Positions 1 through 7,582 of a stretch of 7,865 nucleotides of DNA are shown here, piece after piece. The position numbers and the translations under genes were made by a program. Origin of the DNA: Silvimonas sp. JCM 19000 (GTDB taxonomy: Bacteria; Pseudomonadota; Gammaproteobacteria; Burkholderiales; Chitinibacteraceae); assembly GCA_001313065.1 (NCBI GenBank), contig BBFD01000193.1:1-7865 (forward strand). The letters run 5' to 3'. Below the pieces are notes generated by a model, which saw only the letters and a program-made list of their open reading frames with translations, was not told the DNA's origin and searched no databases. Position 1 is the first letter of the stretch. Every line of letters starts with the position of its first letter.

Positions 1-361
1 CGCGCGCTTGCTCGATGACGGACTGCTGCTGCGTGAGGCTGGCCAGCACATGATCAGTGGCAGCGCGCGCGATGGCGACATTGGCCGCGGCGGAAGTCAC
101 GGCATTGACATAGTCGCGGTCATCAATGCGCGCCAACAGTTGGCCTTTGCGCACGGCTGATTGTCTTCGACCGCCAACGTGCTGATCTGGCCCGCCACGC
201 GCGGGGACACCAGGGTGAAATCAGCGCTGACATAGGCGTCGTCGGTGCTTTGCCCGCCGGATGCGTGGCAGGCCAGCGCCAGCACGGCCGCCGCGCCCAG
301 CAGCAGCACACCAAGGGCGGCCGCGATATAGCGCTTTTTTTTGCTTTGGAGATACAGACAT
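1..361 (-). CDS. EmrA/HlyD-type membrane fusion protein, N-terminal part (runs off left edge)
   Basis: This is the periplasmic adaptor subunit of a tripartite drug efflux pump, linking the inner-membrane transporter to an outer-membrane channel. The repaired protein starts MSVSPKQKKRYIAAALGVLL: a short basic cytoplasmic tail followed by one membrane anchor (about residues 11-30). Then comes the EmrA-family signature TDDAYVSADF, the biotinyl-lipoyl-like strand SPRVAGQISTLAVEDNQ and VRKGQLLARIDDRDY, and an Ala/Gln-rich stretch that begins the coiled-coil hairpin. The ATG at 361 lies 12 nt after the stop of the MFS gene, with a weak AAGG upstream, so the two are probably co-transcribed. Two indels break the frame: an extra base in the T8 run at 335-342, and one missing base near 155 (expected Q-P-V-R-K-G). 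About 120 codons are visible. The family call is secure; the substrate is unknown. Confidence 0.88.
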
Positions 362-373
362 AAGAAACAACCT

Positions 374-1965
374 TTAAGGGGAAACAGGATGCACCAGCGC
401 ACCGGGTGGATAGATACGGGTAGGCAGAAAGGGGATGAGTAGCAGCAACGCCACAGCCACCAGCGCCATCAGGCGCAATACATCGGCGGAGGCCAGCACC
501 AACGCCTGCTGCCGGATATGCGCATCCATCAGCGCCAGCAACGAGGGATGATCCAGACCTGGCAGGCTGGCCAGCTTGTTTTGCAGCAGACCCGGCACAT
601 AGGGACGGTTGCCCAACTGATCGACCAGCACATTGGAATGAAAGCGTTCGCGCAGCGTGGACACGCCTTCGGTCAAGCCGGTGCCCACCACCACGGCGAA
701 CCCTTTGACGGTGTTAAACCAGGCGGAAGCGAACGGGCCCTCCTGCGGCGTCATGCCGTTGGTGGCCAGCATCAGCAACGGCAGCACCGCCATCGGTTGC
801 GCCACAATCTGGATCAGCTGCACCGCATAAAAATGCGGGCGTATCCAGCCGAGCTCATGCTGCCGCCAAGCAGGCAAGACAGTCCGATCAAGCAAGGCCG
901 GTGGCCAGCACCCAGCGGCAATCCACTTGCCGCAGATTGCAAAGTGCAGCCACGGCGGGCAGCGCCAGCAGTTGCGGCAGCGCCACCCACAAAGCCAAGG
1001 GGGCCAGTTGCAGCGGGCGATAGCCTTGCACTTCGCTCAGATATCCCGCCGGGATGGCGGGCACGGCAACCAGCACCAGCAACACGCCGCCGAGGGTAAT
1101 CAACGCGTGGCTGAGGTTACGTCGGGCCAACAACTGGAGTTTAAAAAACGGCAGCGGGTGGAACCATTCGTTAAGCAGAAACAGCAGCAGGAGCAGCGAA
1201 CCCGCAATCAACAACAGGCAAATCAACGGTGAATCGCTCCACCCCAGCCGCGTGCCTGTTCAAAGGCCGTCACCAGCATGGCGATGGCGGGAAAACCCAA
1301 CAGCACGCCGCGCGTATCAAACTGACGGAAACGTTCCAGCCGCAGCGGGTCTTGCGGCAGCCCCCACGCCATCATGGCCACCGACAAGGCGGCCAGCGGC
1401 ACGATTTGCCAGAACAGCCAACGCCAGCCACATAGTCGGACCACAACGCCGCCAGCGGCGTGCCCAGGTTGGGCGCAAAAGTGGCGGTGAGGGCATAGGC
1501 GGCCAGGCCGTACAGCTTGATGCCGGCAGGTAGAAAACGCAGCGCCACCGTCATCAACATCGGCGGCAGGCAGCCGCCCGCCAGGCCTTGTAACGCGCGC
1601 AGCGTCAACAGCAAACCTTCTGCGCGTGCAAACGGCAAAGCCAGCCCCAACAGCGCAAAGACGCAGACAGCCGCAATGGTGAAACGCCGTAGCGTAAAGG
1701 TGCCGGCAAACCACGGCGCAAACATCATTGCCGCCACCTGCGTCACCTGATACAGCGTGCGCATCCAGCTGCCCGCATCGGCGCTCAGGCCCAGCGCGCC
1801 GCGCAAGTCGGGCATGGCTACTTCGGTGACGTGGTCGTTGAGTTGCGCCATGACCACCGCCAGCAGAACCCCCGCCAGGCCAGTCAGGATGCGGCCGCCG
1901 AAGCGAGGCGGATGCGGCGTAGCGGCCACGGGCTGCAGGTGCGCAGGAGATGCAACAGAATTCAC
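374..1965 (-). CDS. DHA2-family MFS drug exporter (EmrB/QacA type), frameshifted
   Basis: This is an inner-membrane proton-driven exporter that would work with the adjacent membrane fusion protein. The repaired gene is exactly 532 codons (531 aa), normal for the family. It is almost entirely hydrophobic helices. Family landmarks are an N-terminal helix followed by VAMPDLRGALGLS, LRALQGLAGGCLPPMLM, the APNLGTPLAALW...GWRWLFWQIVP motif, and a late NTVKGFAVVVGTGLTEGV helix. The GTG start at 1965 is chosen because GGAAG sits 6 nt upstream. Four single-base deletions are inferred: near 1430 (expected Y-V-G-W-R-W), in the C-run at 1242-1245 (expected G-W-G-W-S-D-S), near 892 and near 851. The last two are inferred because the short segment between them reads ALIGLSCLLG, a good membrane helix, only in the third frame. 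It lies 110 bp after the LysR gene and 12 nt before the fusion-protein gene. Substrate unknown. Confidence 0.9.
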
Positions 1966-1971
1966 GGCGGG

Positions 1972-1999
1972 CTTCCGTCTTCAGAATGAATGACGGAAG
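1972..1999 (-). promoter_or_regulatory. 8-bp inverted repeat enclosing the exporter's ribosome binding site
   Basis: CTTCCGTC (1972-1979) and GACGGAAG (1992-1999) are perfect reverse complements 12 nt apart. In the minus-strand transcript the downstream arm is GACGGAAG, which contains the GGAAG Shine-Dalgarno of the exporter, 6 nt before its GTG. The element could be an RNA hairpin that hides the ribosome binding site. It could instead be a DNA operator. The symmetry is seen directly; the role is inferred. Confidence 0.5.
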
Positions 2000-2027
2000 T
2001 CTAGGGAGCGCGCATCACCGCGAAAAC

Positions 2028-2040
2028 TGCAACGTTTGCA
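2028..2040. promoter_or_regulatory. Candidate LysR-type operator (T-N11-A dyad)
   Basis: TGCAACGTTTGCA is a 13-bp element with perfect 5-bp arms (TGCAA/TTGCA). It fits the T-N11-A core commonly bound by LysR-type regulators. It lies in the 110-bp gap between the lysR-type gene and the exporter, 63 bp before the exporter start. This suggests that the neighbouring regulator acts at a separate pump promoter here. No clear -35/-10 pair could be placed next to it. Confidence 0.4.
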
Positions 2041-2046
2041 TTACTC

Positions 2047-2065
2047 GCGTGCGTCTGGCGCACGC
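2047..2065 (-). terminator. GC-rich hairpin just after the LysR gene
   Basis: GCGTGCG (2047-2053) and CGCACGC (2059-2065) form a perfect 7-bp stem with a 5-nt loop, beginning about 10 nt past the repaired stop codon of the LysR-type gene. No U-tract follows in the transcript, so it is at best a weak terminator or a 3'-end stabilising hairpin. Confidence 0.35.
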
Positions 2066-2075
2066 ATCAATGCGG

Positions 2076-2985
2076 TCAGAACGCGGCGGCATCGGCCGTG
2101 CAGACCTCGCGGATAATCCGCCGCAGCCATTGATGCGCCCCGTCGTTCTGATAACGCGGATGCCAACCCTGCACCATCACCACGGTTTCCAGCGGCAGCG
2201 GCAAGGCAAAGGCGCGTGCCCGGATACCCATGCGCTGCACGGCGGCGGCCACATGTTCGCTCAGGGGCAAGATCAGTCGGAGGCTTCCAGCATGAACACG
2301 CCGGAATGAAACGTCGGCACCACCAGCGACACCTGGCGCGCCAGACCCAGCGCCTGCAAAGCCGTGTCGATCGGCCCGCTGGCGCGGCCCGGCGCGACAC
2401 GCTGATCTGGCCATAGCTGGCAAAGCGCTGCGGCGTAATTTCCGCATCAAAGATGGGGTGATCGGCGCGCGCCAGCCCGACAAACCGGGTGGTAAACAGC
2501 GTCTGTATATGCACGTCCGGGCCCATGGGCCGCATGGCGCTGATATACAGATCGACCTTGCCGTCGCGTAACACTGAATCCTCAGATTCGCTCTCGGGCG
2601 CAAAACGCAGCACCACCTGCGGCGCTTCGCTACGTACCCGGCCCAGCACGGTCTGGCCAAACGCGCTGAGGAATACATCGTTGGCATGCAGGTTGAAATG
2701 CCGCTTCAGGCTGGCCAGATCGACCGCGCGCTCGGGCTGCAACAACTGGCGCGCGCCTTCAACCGAACTGTGCACGCGCTCGCGCAAGGACAGCGCGTAG
2801 GGCGTCGGCACCATTTTGCGGCCGACTTTTACAAACACAGGATCGCCGATGGCGTTGCGGATGCGCGCCAGGGTGCGGCTCATGGCCGGCGCGCTCAGAT
2901 TCATGCGCCGCGCGGCGCCGACTACGGAGCCTTCTTCCAGCAGCACATCCAGCGCAAAGAGCAGATTAAGATCGGGTGATTGCAT
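2076..2985 (-). CDS. LysR-family transcriptional regulator, frameshifted
   Basis: This is a DNA-binding regulator with an effector-binding domain, probably controlling the efflux genes immediately downstream. After repair it is exactly 304 codons (303 aa), the usual LysR length. Residues 4-63 are the winged helix-turn-helix (DLNLLFALDVLLEEGSVVGA, then LSAPAMSRTLARIRNAIGDP and the wing FVKVGRKMVPTPYA). The rest is a periplasmic-binding-protein-like effector fold ending ALPLPLETVVMVQGWHPRYQ and WLRRIIREV, typical of the NodD/YafC-like branch. Two deletions are inferred: in the C-run at 2388-2390 (expected S-R-R-G-R-A-S-G-P) and near 2275 (expected E-A-S-D-L-I-L-P). Start: the ATG at 2985 gives the canonical N-terminus; an in-frame TTG at 2994 adds only three residues. 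Neither has a Shine-Dalgarno. It is unusual in lying upstream of its target in the same direction rather than divergent from it. Effector unknown. Confidence 0.9.
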
Positions 2986-2993
2986 GGGCCGCA

Positions 2994-2999
2994 ATTATA
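2994..2999 (-). promoter_or_regulatory. TATAAT -10 box directly upstream of the LysR gene
   Basis: A perfect TATAAT on the minus strand ends 8 nt before the ATG at 2985. No good -35 is visible at 16-18 nt spacing (GTGCGG or TGCGGC). If it is used, transcription would start at or beside the start codon and give a leaderless or nearly leaderless mRNA. That would fit the missing Shine-Dalgarno. Confidence 0.45.
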
Positions 3000-3016
3000 G
3001 GAGCGCAACGCTGCCG

Positions 3017-3040
3017 CCGCACGCACTCATGTATGCGCGG
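3017..3040 (-). terminator. Imperfect hairpin between the signalling operon and the LysR gene
   Basis: In the minus-strand RNA, CCGCGCAUAC and GUGCGUGCGG can pair over 10 positions, with two G-U pairs and one A-C mismatch, around a four-base AUGA loop. It lies about 20 nt after the stop of the CheX-like gene and could help end the signalling transcript. It has no U-tract and overlaps the expected -35 region of the LysR gene, so its role is uncertain. Confidence 0.3.
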
Positions 3041-3060
3041 TGGGCCTGCAGCGACCACGG

Positions 3061-3625
3061 CTAAAAAAAATTCCAGCTCGCCCGCCACCGCTTCTTCCAC
3101 CGGCGCGGGCGCCAGGCGGAAATCGATGTCGCTGTCGGGCGCGGCGCACAGGCTGAGCGTCAAGCCAAAGCGCACCGCGTCATTCAGCGTAATCGCAAAA
3201 GTCTGCTGCGCGGTCGGGGCGATTTCGTTGATGTAACGCGCGCAATGGCGTTCCAGCACAAACGGTGTCGACATGGCGGCATGGCGGAACGCCACGCACA
3301 GGCTGCGATTCACCGAACCGCAAATCATATTGACCAGCTCACCCAACACATCCACCAGCGCCTGGCCTTCCAGCGCGTTGGCAGAACGGCCGCGCAAGGC
3401 CAGATGCGTGCCGGTGGCGCGGTCGGCTTCAAAGTCGAACAAGGCGATGATGCGGAACAGATAAGAAGAAATATTCAGCACCACCGCATGCCCGGGCCGC
3501 CCGCTGGTGTCGGGCCAGGCCGTGCGTTCGACCACGCAGACGTCGTCGGCGCTGGCGATGGCGTTGTCGTGGATGGATTGCTCGAACAGCGTGTAGATAT
3601 TCTCAAGCGCGCTCTGGCTGAACAT
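3061..3625 (-). CDS. CheX/CheC-like chemotaxis phosphatase domain protein
   Basis: This is a predicted cytosolic CheY-P phosphatase. The diagnostic segment is DVLGELVNMICGSVNRSL (residues 92-109). It contains E96-x-x-N99, the acid/amide pair that CheC, CheX and FliY use to attack the phospho-aspartate of a receiver. The flanks alternate strands and helices, as in the CheC/CheX fold (TFAITLNDAVRFGLTLSLCA near the C-terminus). The start ATG at 3625 is 4 nt after the preceding gene's TGA, with AGGA upstream, so translational coupling is likely. The end is defined by repair. The A8 run at 3063-3070 (T8 in the coding strand) holds one base too many. With seven, the gene ends G-E-L-E-F-F-stop at 3061 and is exactly 188 codons. 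As written it would read through to 2966 into the LysR start. Target: presumably the CheY-like protein two genes upstream. Only one ExxN motif is seen, as in CheX. Confidence 0.75.
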
Positions 3626-3629
3626 GCGA

Positions 3630-4415
3630 TCAATCCTGCTCGGCCTGGGCCATGGTGGCCTGGATCTTGTCGGCGGTGGTGCGCAGGCCGAAGACCGCGG
3701 TGCGGATCAGATTGCCGCTGGCCTGCATGTCCTGGAAGGTGGTGGTGGTGATCAGATCGTTCTTGTCCAGGTTCTGCTGGTATTGCCGCGCCACTTCGGC
3801 CGAGTTGAGCGCCAGCGCGCGCACGCCATCGGCCACCACGGCAAAGCCACGCCCATGTTCACCGGCGCGGGCGGCCTCGATGGCGGCGTTCAGCGCCAGC
3901 ATCACCACGTTTTTTTACGATGCGGGCAAACTCTTCGTTTTGCGCCTTCAGATGGCGGTTATTGGCCAGGATGCCCTGCAGTTCATCGTGCCAGCGCTCA
4001 ACGATGCGCACGATGCCGAGCAACGATTCGATGTCCTGTTTCAGCGTGGCGTGTTCAGCGGCAAACTCGCTGCGCAAGCGCCCCAACTGGTTGCGATGTT
4101 CTGCGGCCTGTTGCTCGTGCCAGCGCTGGCGCTCGCTGGCCGCGCGTTCTTGCTGCGCGCCCAGTTCGGCCTGATGCGCCTGCTGTTGCACGTTCAGATG
4201 CTGTTGCAGCGCGGCCACTTCAGCCTGTAGCGGTTGCAGCTGGCGGGCCACGTCTTCGGGCGCCAGATGTTGCATCAGCCGGCCAGACGTTGATCGCGCT
4301 CACGCAAACGTTGTTGCAACACACGGCGCTGGCCGTGCGCATGCCACGCCCAGGCCACGGCCAACAACAAGCCTGCGCTCAGACCGGCCAGCGCACTCCA
4401 CAGGGTGTTCATCAT
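3630..4415 (-). CDS. Short membrane-anchored MCP signalling-tip protein, frameshifted
   Basis: This is a chemoreceptor-like protein without a sensory domain. Repaired length is 262 codons (261 aa). Order: one membrane helix (residues 6-24, [20 protein letters not shown]), a long Gln/Glu/Arg-rich coiled coil (about 28-160), then the conserved MCP hairpin tip [20 protein letters not shown] and [10 protein letters not shown] (173-202), and a short descending helix. No periplasmic domain and no HAMP are present, and the descending arm after the tip is much shorter than in ordinary receptors. The segment before the tip ([12 protein letters not shown]) replaces the usual FQTNI. Breaks: one base missing near 4279 (expected R-L-A-G-L-M-Q-H) and one extra in the T7 run at 3910-3916 (expected I-V-K-N-V-V-M). 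Two adjacent ATGs (4415 and 4412) are possible starts, both with weak ribosome binding sites, 22 nt after the receiver gene. It may link the upstream kinase to the membrane or tune it; this is inference. Confidence 0.8.
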
Positions 4416-4437
4416 GATCAGTACCGAAACCCCGTGA

Positions 4438-4803
4438 TCAGTTAACCAGTTTCTTGAACGTAGCGACCACGGCATCGCCATTAAACGGCTTGACGATCCA
4501 GCCCTTGATACCGGCCGCCTTGCCGCGTTCTTTCATGGCCGGGCTGTTCTCGGTGGTCAGCATCACGATGTTGACGGCGCTGTTGCGCAGCTCGCCGCGG
4601 ATTTTTTTCGGCCATGGTCAGGCCGTCCATATTGGGCATGTTGACGTCGCTCACCACGAGCTTGATGCCGCTGTCGGCGCGCAGTTTGTCGAGGCCATCC
4701 TTGCCATCCACCGCCACGGTGACGCTCAGGCCAGCGCTCTTGAGAAACTCGCTGACTTCGGTGCGTACCGTGCTGGAATCATCAACCACCAGAATCTGGC
4801 CAT
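4438..4803 (-). CDS. CheY-like single-domain response regulator, frameshifted
   Basis: This is a cytosolic phospho-acceptor of 121 residues (122 codons after repair) with no output domain. The receiver motifs are complete: acid pair D8-D9 (VVDDSSTVRTEV), phospho-acceptor D53 in LVVSDVNMPNMDGL, T83 in VMLTTE, W102 at the aromatic switch position, and K105 in VKPF. The start ATG at 4803 has AAGGAA 7 nt upstream. Reaching it in frame requires one base missing near 4797 (expected M-A-K/Q-I-L-V-V-D-D), because no start codon exists in the written frame after an upstream TAA. The T7 run at 4602-4608 carries one extra base (expected A-E-K-I-R-G-E-L). It sits 45 nt after the kinase stop codon and is the obvious partner of that kinase's phosphotransfer histidine. 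The output is presumably protein-protein, as for CheY. Confidence 0.92.
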
Positions 4804-4810
4804 TGCCTAC

Positions 4811-4816
4811 TTCCTT
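4811..4816 (-). promoter_or_regulatory. Ribosome binding site that fixes the start of the CheY-like gene
   Basis: AAGGAA on the minus strand is 7 nt from the ATG at 4803. It is the strongest Shine-Dalgarno in the operon and is the argument for using that ATG even though the written frame does not connect to it. Confidence 0.7.
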
Positions 4817-4848
4817 ATTTGATTAGCTACAAAATTTAGTGCGCGCGA

Positions 4849-7212
4849 CTAGATCGTCGCCGCAGTCGAAACGCCATGAATCACCGGCGTTTCGATATGT
4901 TCAAACAGCGCTTCCGGCAAGCTGACCACGGTGCTGAAAGCGCGGAAGGCCGCGCAACGCGTTGGTCTTCAAAGCGGATAGCGATATCGCCACGCTCGCG
5001 CCGGACAAACTCCTGCACCGCATCCATGCCCACGCCGCGCCCGGAAATCTCGGTTACCACCGCGGCAGTCGAGAAGCCAGGCAGAAACACCAGGCGCGCG
5101 ATCTGTTCATCGGTTGGCTGCGCGTCGGCCGGCAACAATTGTCTGGCCCGTGCGATATCGCGGATGCGATGCAGGGCCAGACCCCGGCCGTCGTCATGCA
5201 GGGTCAGATGCACCATGCCGCCATGCGCTGCGGCGTGCAATTTGAGCGTGCCCGCCATGCTCTTGCCGTGGCCCATGCGGGTATCGGCGTCTTCAATGCC
5301 ATGGTCGAGCGCGTTGCGCATCAGATGCATAAACACGTTCTTGAGCAGCGCCGAGGCCTGATGCCGCACCACATAACCGTGATCAGCCAGCACCACACGC
5401 GGCGCCAGTTTGCCCAGCTCGGCGGCCAGCCGCGGTAGCGATTCGATGACGCTATCCAGCGTTTGCGACAAGGGTTCAGTGCCGAGCAAACGCAGCGCCT
5501 TGCGCACGGCATCGCGCGCGGCCACCAGTTCGATCAGATTGTTGGTATTGACGGTTTCCAGCCGATGCAAGGCGTCATGCACCTGGGCGCGATCGACCAG
5601 CAGATATTGCTCGCCCTGGCCGCGCCCCGGGCCTTTGCGGCCGAGGCTGACCTCATTGATGCGGGCATAGCGCTCCACACCCGCACGGACTTGCGCCAGT
5701 TCATCCAGCAACATGCGTTGATCCCATGGCAGATCCGGGCGCGGCTGGCGCAGCGCTTCGTAGCTGTGTTCCGCCTGATGCACGATGTGGGTCAGATGCT
5801 GCAAGCCGTAGGTACGGGCATTGCCCTTGATGGTGTGCATATTGCGGAACAACTGCGCAATCGCCTCGCTGTCGCCCTTGGGGTGCAAGCGGATCAGTGC
5901 CTGGTTGTCTTCAATAAAGCGCAGCGCGCTGATGATGAAATCGTGGAATTTGTCCTGACTGACCGCCAGCACTTCGCCAATGATTTCCAGCTCTTGCCGT
6001 TGCTCGCTGGCTTCAGCCGCCAGTTGGCGTAATTCGGTGACATCGCGCACGCACAACATCACGCGGCAGGTATTGCCATGGTCGTCGAGGATGGGCGACC
6101 AGTTCAGATCGAGAATTTTGACGCGGCCATCGCGCATGGTTTTTTCGATTTCGCCCACCATCAAATGCTGGTTGAACTCAAAGTTCATGGCGTCTTCGTC
6201 TATGCACGCGCCCCAGACCGCATCGATTTGCGCCAGCGTATCGGCGCCCAGCTGGGTGTTGCTGAACAACAGCGCCATCACGTCGCGGCCGGCAATATCG
6301 TCGGTCTCCAGGATGGTGGCCAGCCAGGCCGAATATTCCGGATGCACGATCTTGCCTGCCTGCACCGTCAATATGCCCTGCGGCATGTTCTGCAACATCG
6401 ACTGGATGTCGGTGGTCTTTTGCTTGAGCTGCGACGAGCTGAGCTGGATCTGCTCGATCATGGTGTTGAACGCCAGCATCGAGCGGCCAATTTCATCCTG
6501 GCGCAGCACCGGCAGGCGCTGGGTAAAGTCCTGGCTGGTGGCAACATTGCTCATCATGGTTTGCATCTGGCCGATCGGGCGCACGATCTGGCGATACAGC
6601 ATCAAACCAATGCCGCTCAGCAGCAGCACCGCCACCGCCGTCACGCCCGATAAGGTGGTGGCCGTGTTGGCCAGGCTGTGATTGAGCGCATTGATGGCGT
6701 CATCCTTGCTGCGGTTTTTTTTCTACGCGCAGCGTTTCTATTTCTTGCTCCAGTTCGCCCTGGTATTGCGCCACACTGGCAAACAGATTGGCTTCGGCGA
6801 TGTCTTGCTGGGCCGCGCGTTTGAACTTGACCGTGTCATCGATGGCGCCAAAGTAGCTGGCCACGCTTTGTTGCGCTTGCTGCACCAGCCCTTTTTGCGT
6901 CGGGTTGCTGGCCTGTTGCAACTGCAAGCTCAGCGCCTGGCGCAGCCGGTTTTGCTGCAGCGCCAGTTTGTCGGCGGCCTGCGTCAAGGTGTTGGCATCG
7001 GGCGCAAACACCAGCGCCATGGTCGCCAGTTGCACGTCCTTAAGGCCAGCCACCAGATCGGCCGAAGCCAGGGTGCTGGGCACCACGCCTTCTGTAACGC
7101 GTTTCACGTCGGCCGCATTGCGCTGCGCTTGCAGCATGGCGTAGCCCCCAATGGCGGCGATCGCGGCAAAGGTGAGCAACGTCAGCAAGATAATGCGCTG
7201 GCGGATTGTCAT
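4849..7212 (-). CDS. Transmembrane CheA-like histidine kinase (sensor-HAMP-PAS-Hpt-HATPase), frameshifted
   Basis: This is an inner-membrane sensor kinase of 787 residues (788 codons after repair). Order: TM1 (8-27); periplasmic helical bundle resembling an MCP ligand domain (28-187); TM2 (188-206); HAMP (207-262, VRPIGQM then DEIGRSMLAFNTM); PAS with PAC-like end (265-396); phosphotransfer domain with H459 in LFRNMHTIKGNARTYGL; linker; and a CheA-P4-type ATPase with N box HLMRNALDHGIE (629-640, N633), DDGRGL (673-678), PGFSTA (711-716) and GRGVGMDAV (724-732). It lacks a HisKA domain, P2 and the CheW-binding P5; the chain stops about 50 residues after the last ATPase motif. The ATG at 7212 has AGAAGGA 10 nt upstream; an ATG at 7233 lacks a good site. 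Breaks: an extra base in T8 at 6715-6722 (expected V-E-K-N-R-S-K-D) and one missing near 4954 (expected D-Q-R-V-G-A-A-F). It is the first gene of the operon. Ligand unknown. Confidence 0.92.
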
Positions 7213-7218
7213 GATCGA

Positions 7219-7323
7219 GTAATCCTTCTGCATAGGCTTACGGAAAATTCGGGACCCGAGCGGGGGATGGCCGCTGCGGCTCGGCCGTCTGGCACCGATA
7301 AGCGCTGCATATTAAGGATTACT
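7219..7323 (-). promoter_or_regulatory. Leader inverted repeat that includes the kinase ribosome binding site
   Basis: AGTAATCCTT (7219-7228) and AAGGATTACT (7314-7323) are perfect 10-bp reverse complements 85 nt apart. In the minus-strand leader RNA the downstream arm is AAGGATTACT, which contains the AAGGA Shine-Dalgarno used by the ATG at 7212. The upstream arm would mask it. A nested 6-bp stem, CCGAGC (7256-7261) with GCTCGG (7279-7284), would close the intervening loop. This could be a translational switch if transcription starts upstream of 7323. Sequence pairing is seen; function is inferred. Confidence 0.45.
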
Positions 7324-7530
7324 TATTAAGTTTTTTTATTTAAGACGCGTAATCAAAATACTGACTTTTTTGCTTACTACCCTGCTATCACATGGGGGAA
7401 CCCGGCGTCCGGCCGCATCGCGATATCTGGCGCGGCGTGCGGACGCTATGCCGCAAATCATTGCGCGGCGGCGGTGTGTTTACGCCAGCAAACTTGCTTT
7501 CAGTAGCTGTCTCTTCTATGCATCCGTAAT

Positions 7531-7551
7531 AAAAAAAGAAATATTTTTTTT
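7531..7551. repeat. A7/T8 inverted homopolymer tract
   Basis: A7 at 7531-7537 and T8 at 7544-7551 are separated by GAAATA and can pair into an all-A/T stem. It is probably a flexible or curved upstream element for the plus-strand gene. A bidirectional terminator is less likely because there is no GC stem and both neighbouring genes point away. Confidence 0.35.
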
Positions 7552-7582
7552 CGCGCAAGACAGCATCACGGGATCGGTGTAA

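Noticed and set aside
854..895. Single +1 change in the exporter near 895 instead of two deletions
   Set aside because: That reading gives a polar stretch (LLDRTVLPAWRQHE) where the family has a membrane helix; the two-deletion reading gives ALIGLSCLLG and the same total length modulo three.
518..1533. Long plus-strand open frames over the exporter and elsewhere (rich in Gln, His, Arg)
   Set aside because: Antisense shadows of GC-rich minus-strand genes, with no ribosome binding sites and no recognisable domains.
2041..2390. Continuation of the written LysR frame to a stop at 2041
   Set aside because: The product after about 2390 is Arg/Cys/Trp-rich noise, while the other two frames give recognisable LysR C-terminal sequence.
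2966..3062. Read-through C-terminus of the CheX-like protein overlapping the LysR start
   Set aside because: It exists only because of the extra base in the A8 run; the tail has no family resemblance and crosses the TATAAT box.
7291..7298. ACCGATAA resembling a flagellar sigma-28 -10 box
   Set aside because: No TAAA -35 at the required spacing, and it points away from the signalling operon.
7289..7303. Sigma-54-like TGGCAC element on the plus strand
   Set aside because: The downstream GC is one base too close for the -24/-12 spacing, and it lies more than 300 bp from the plus-strand gene.
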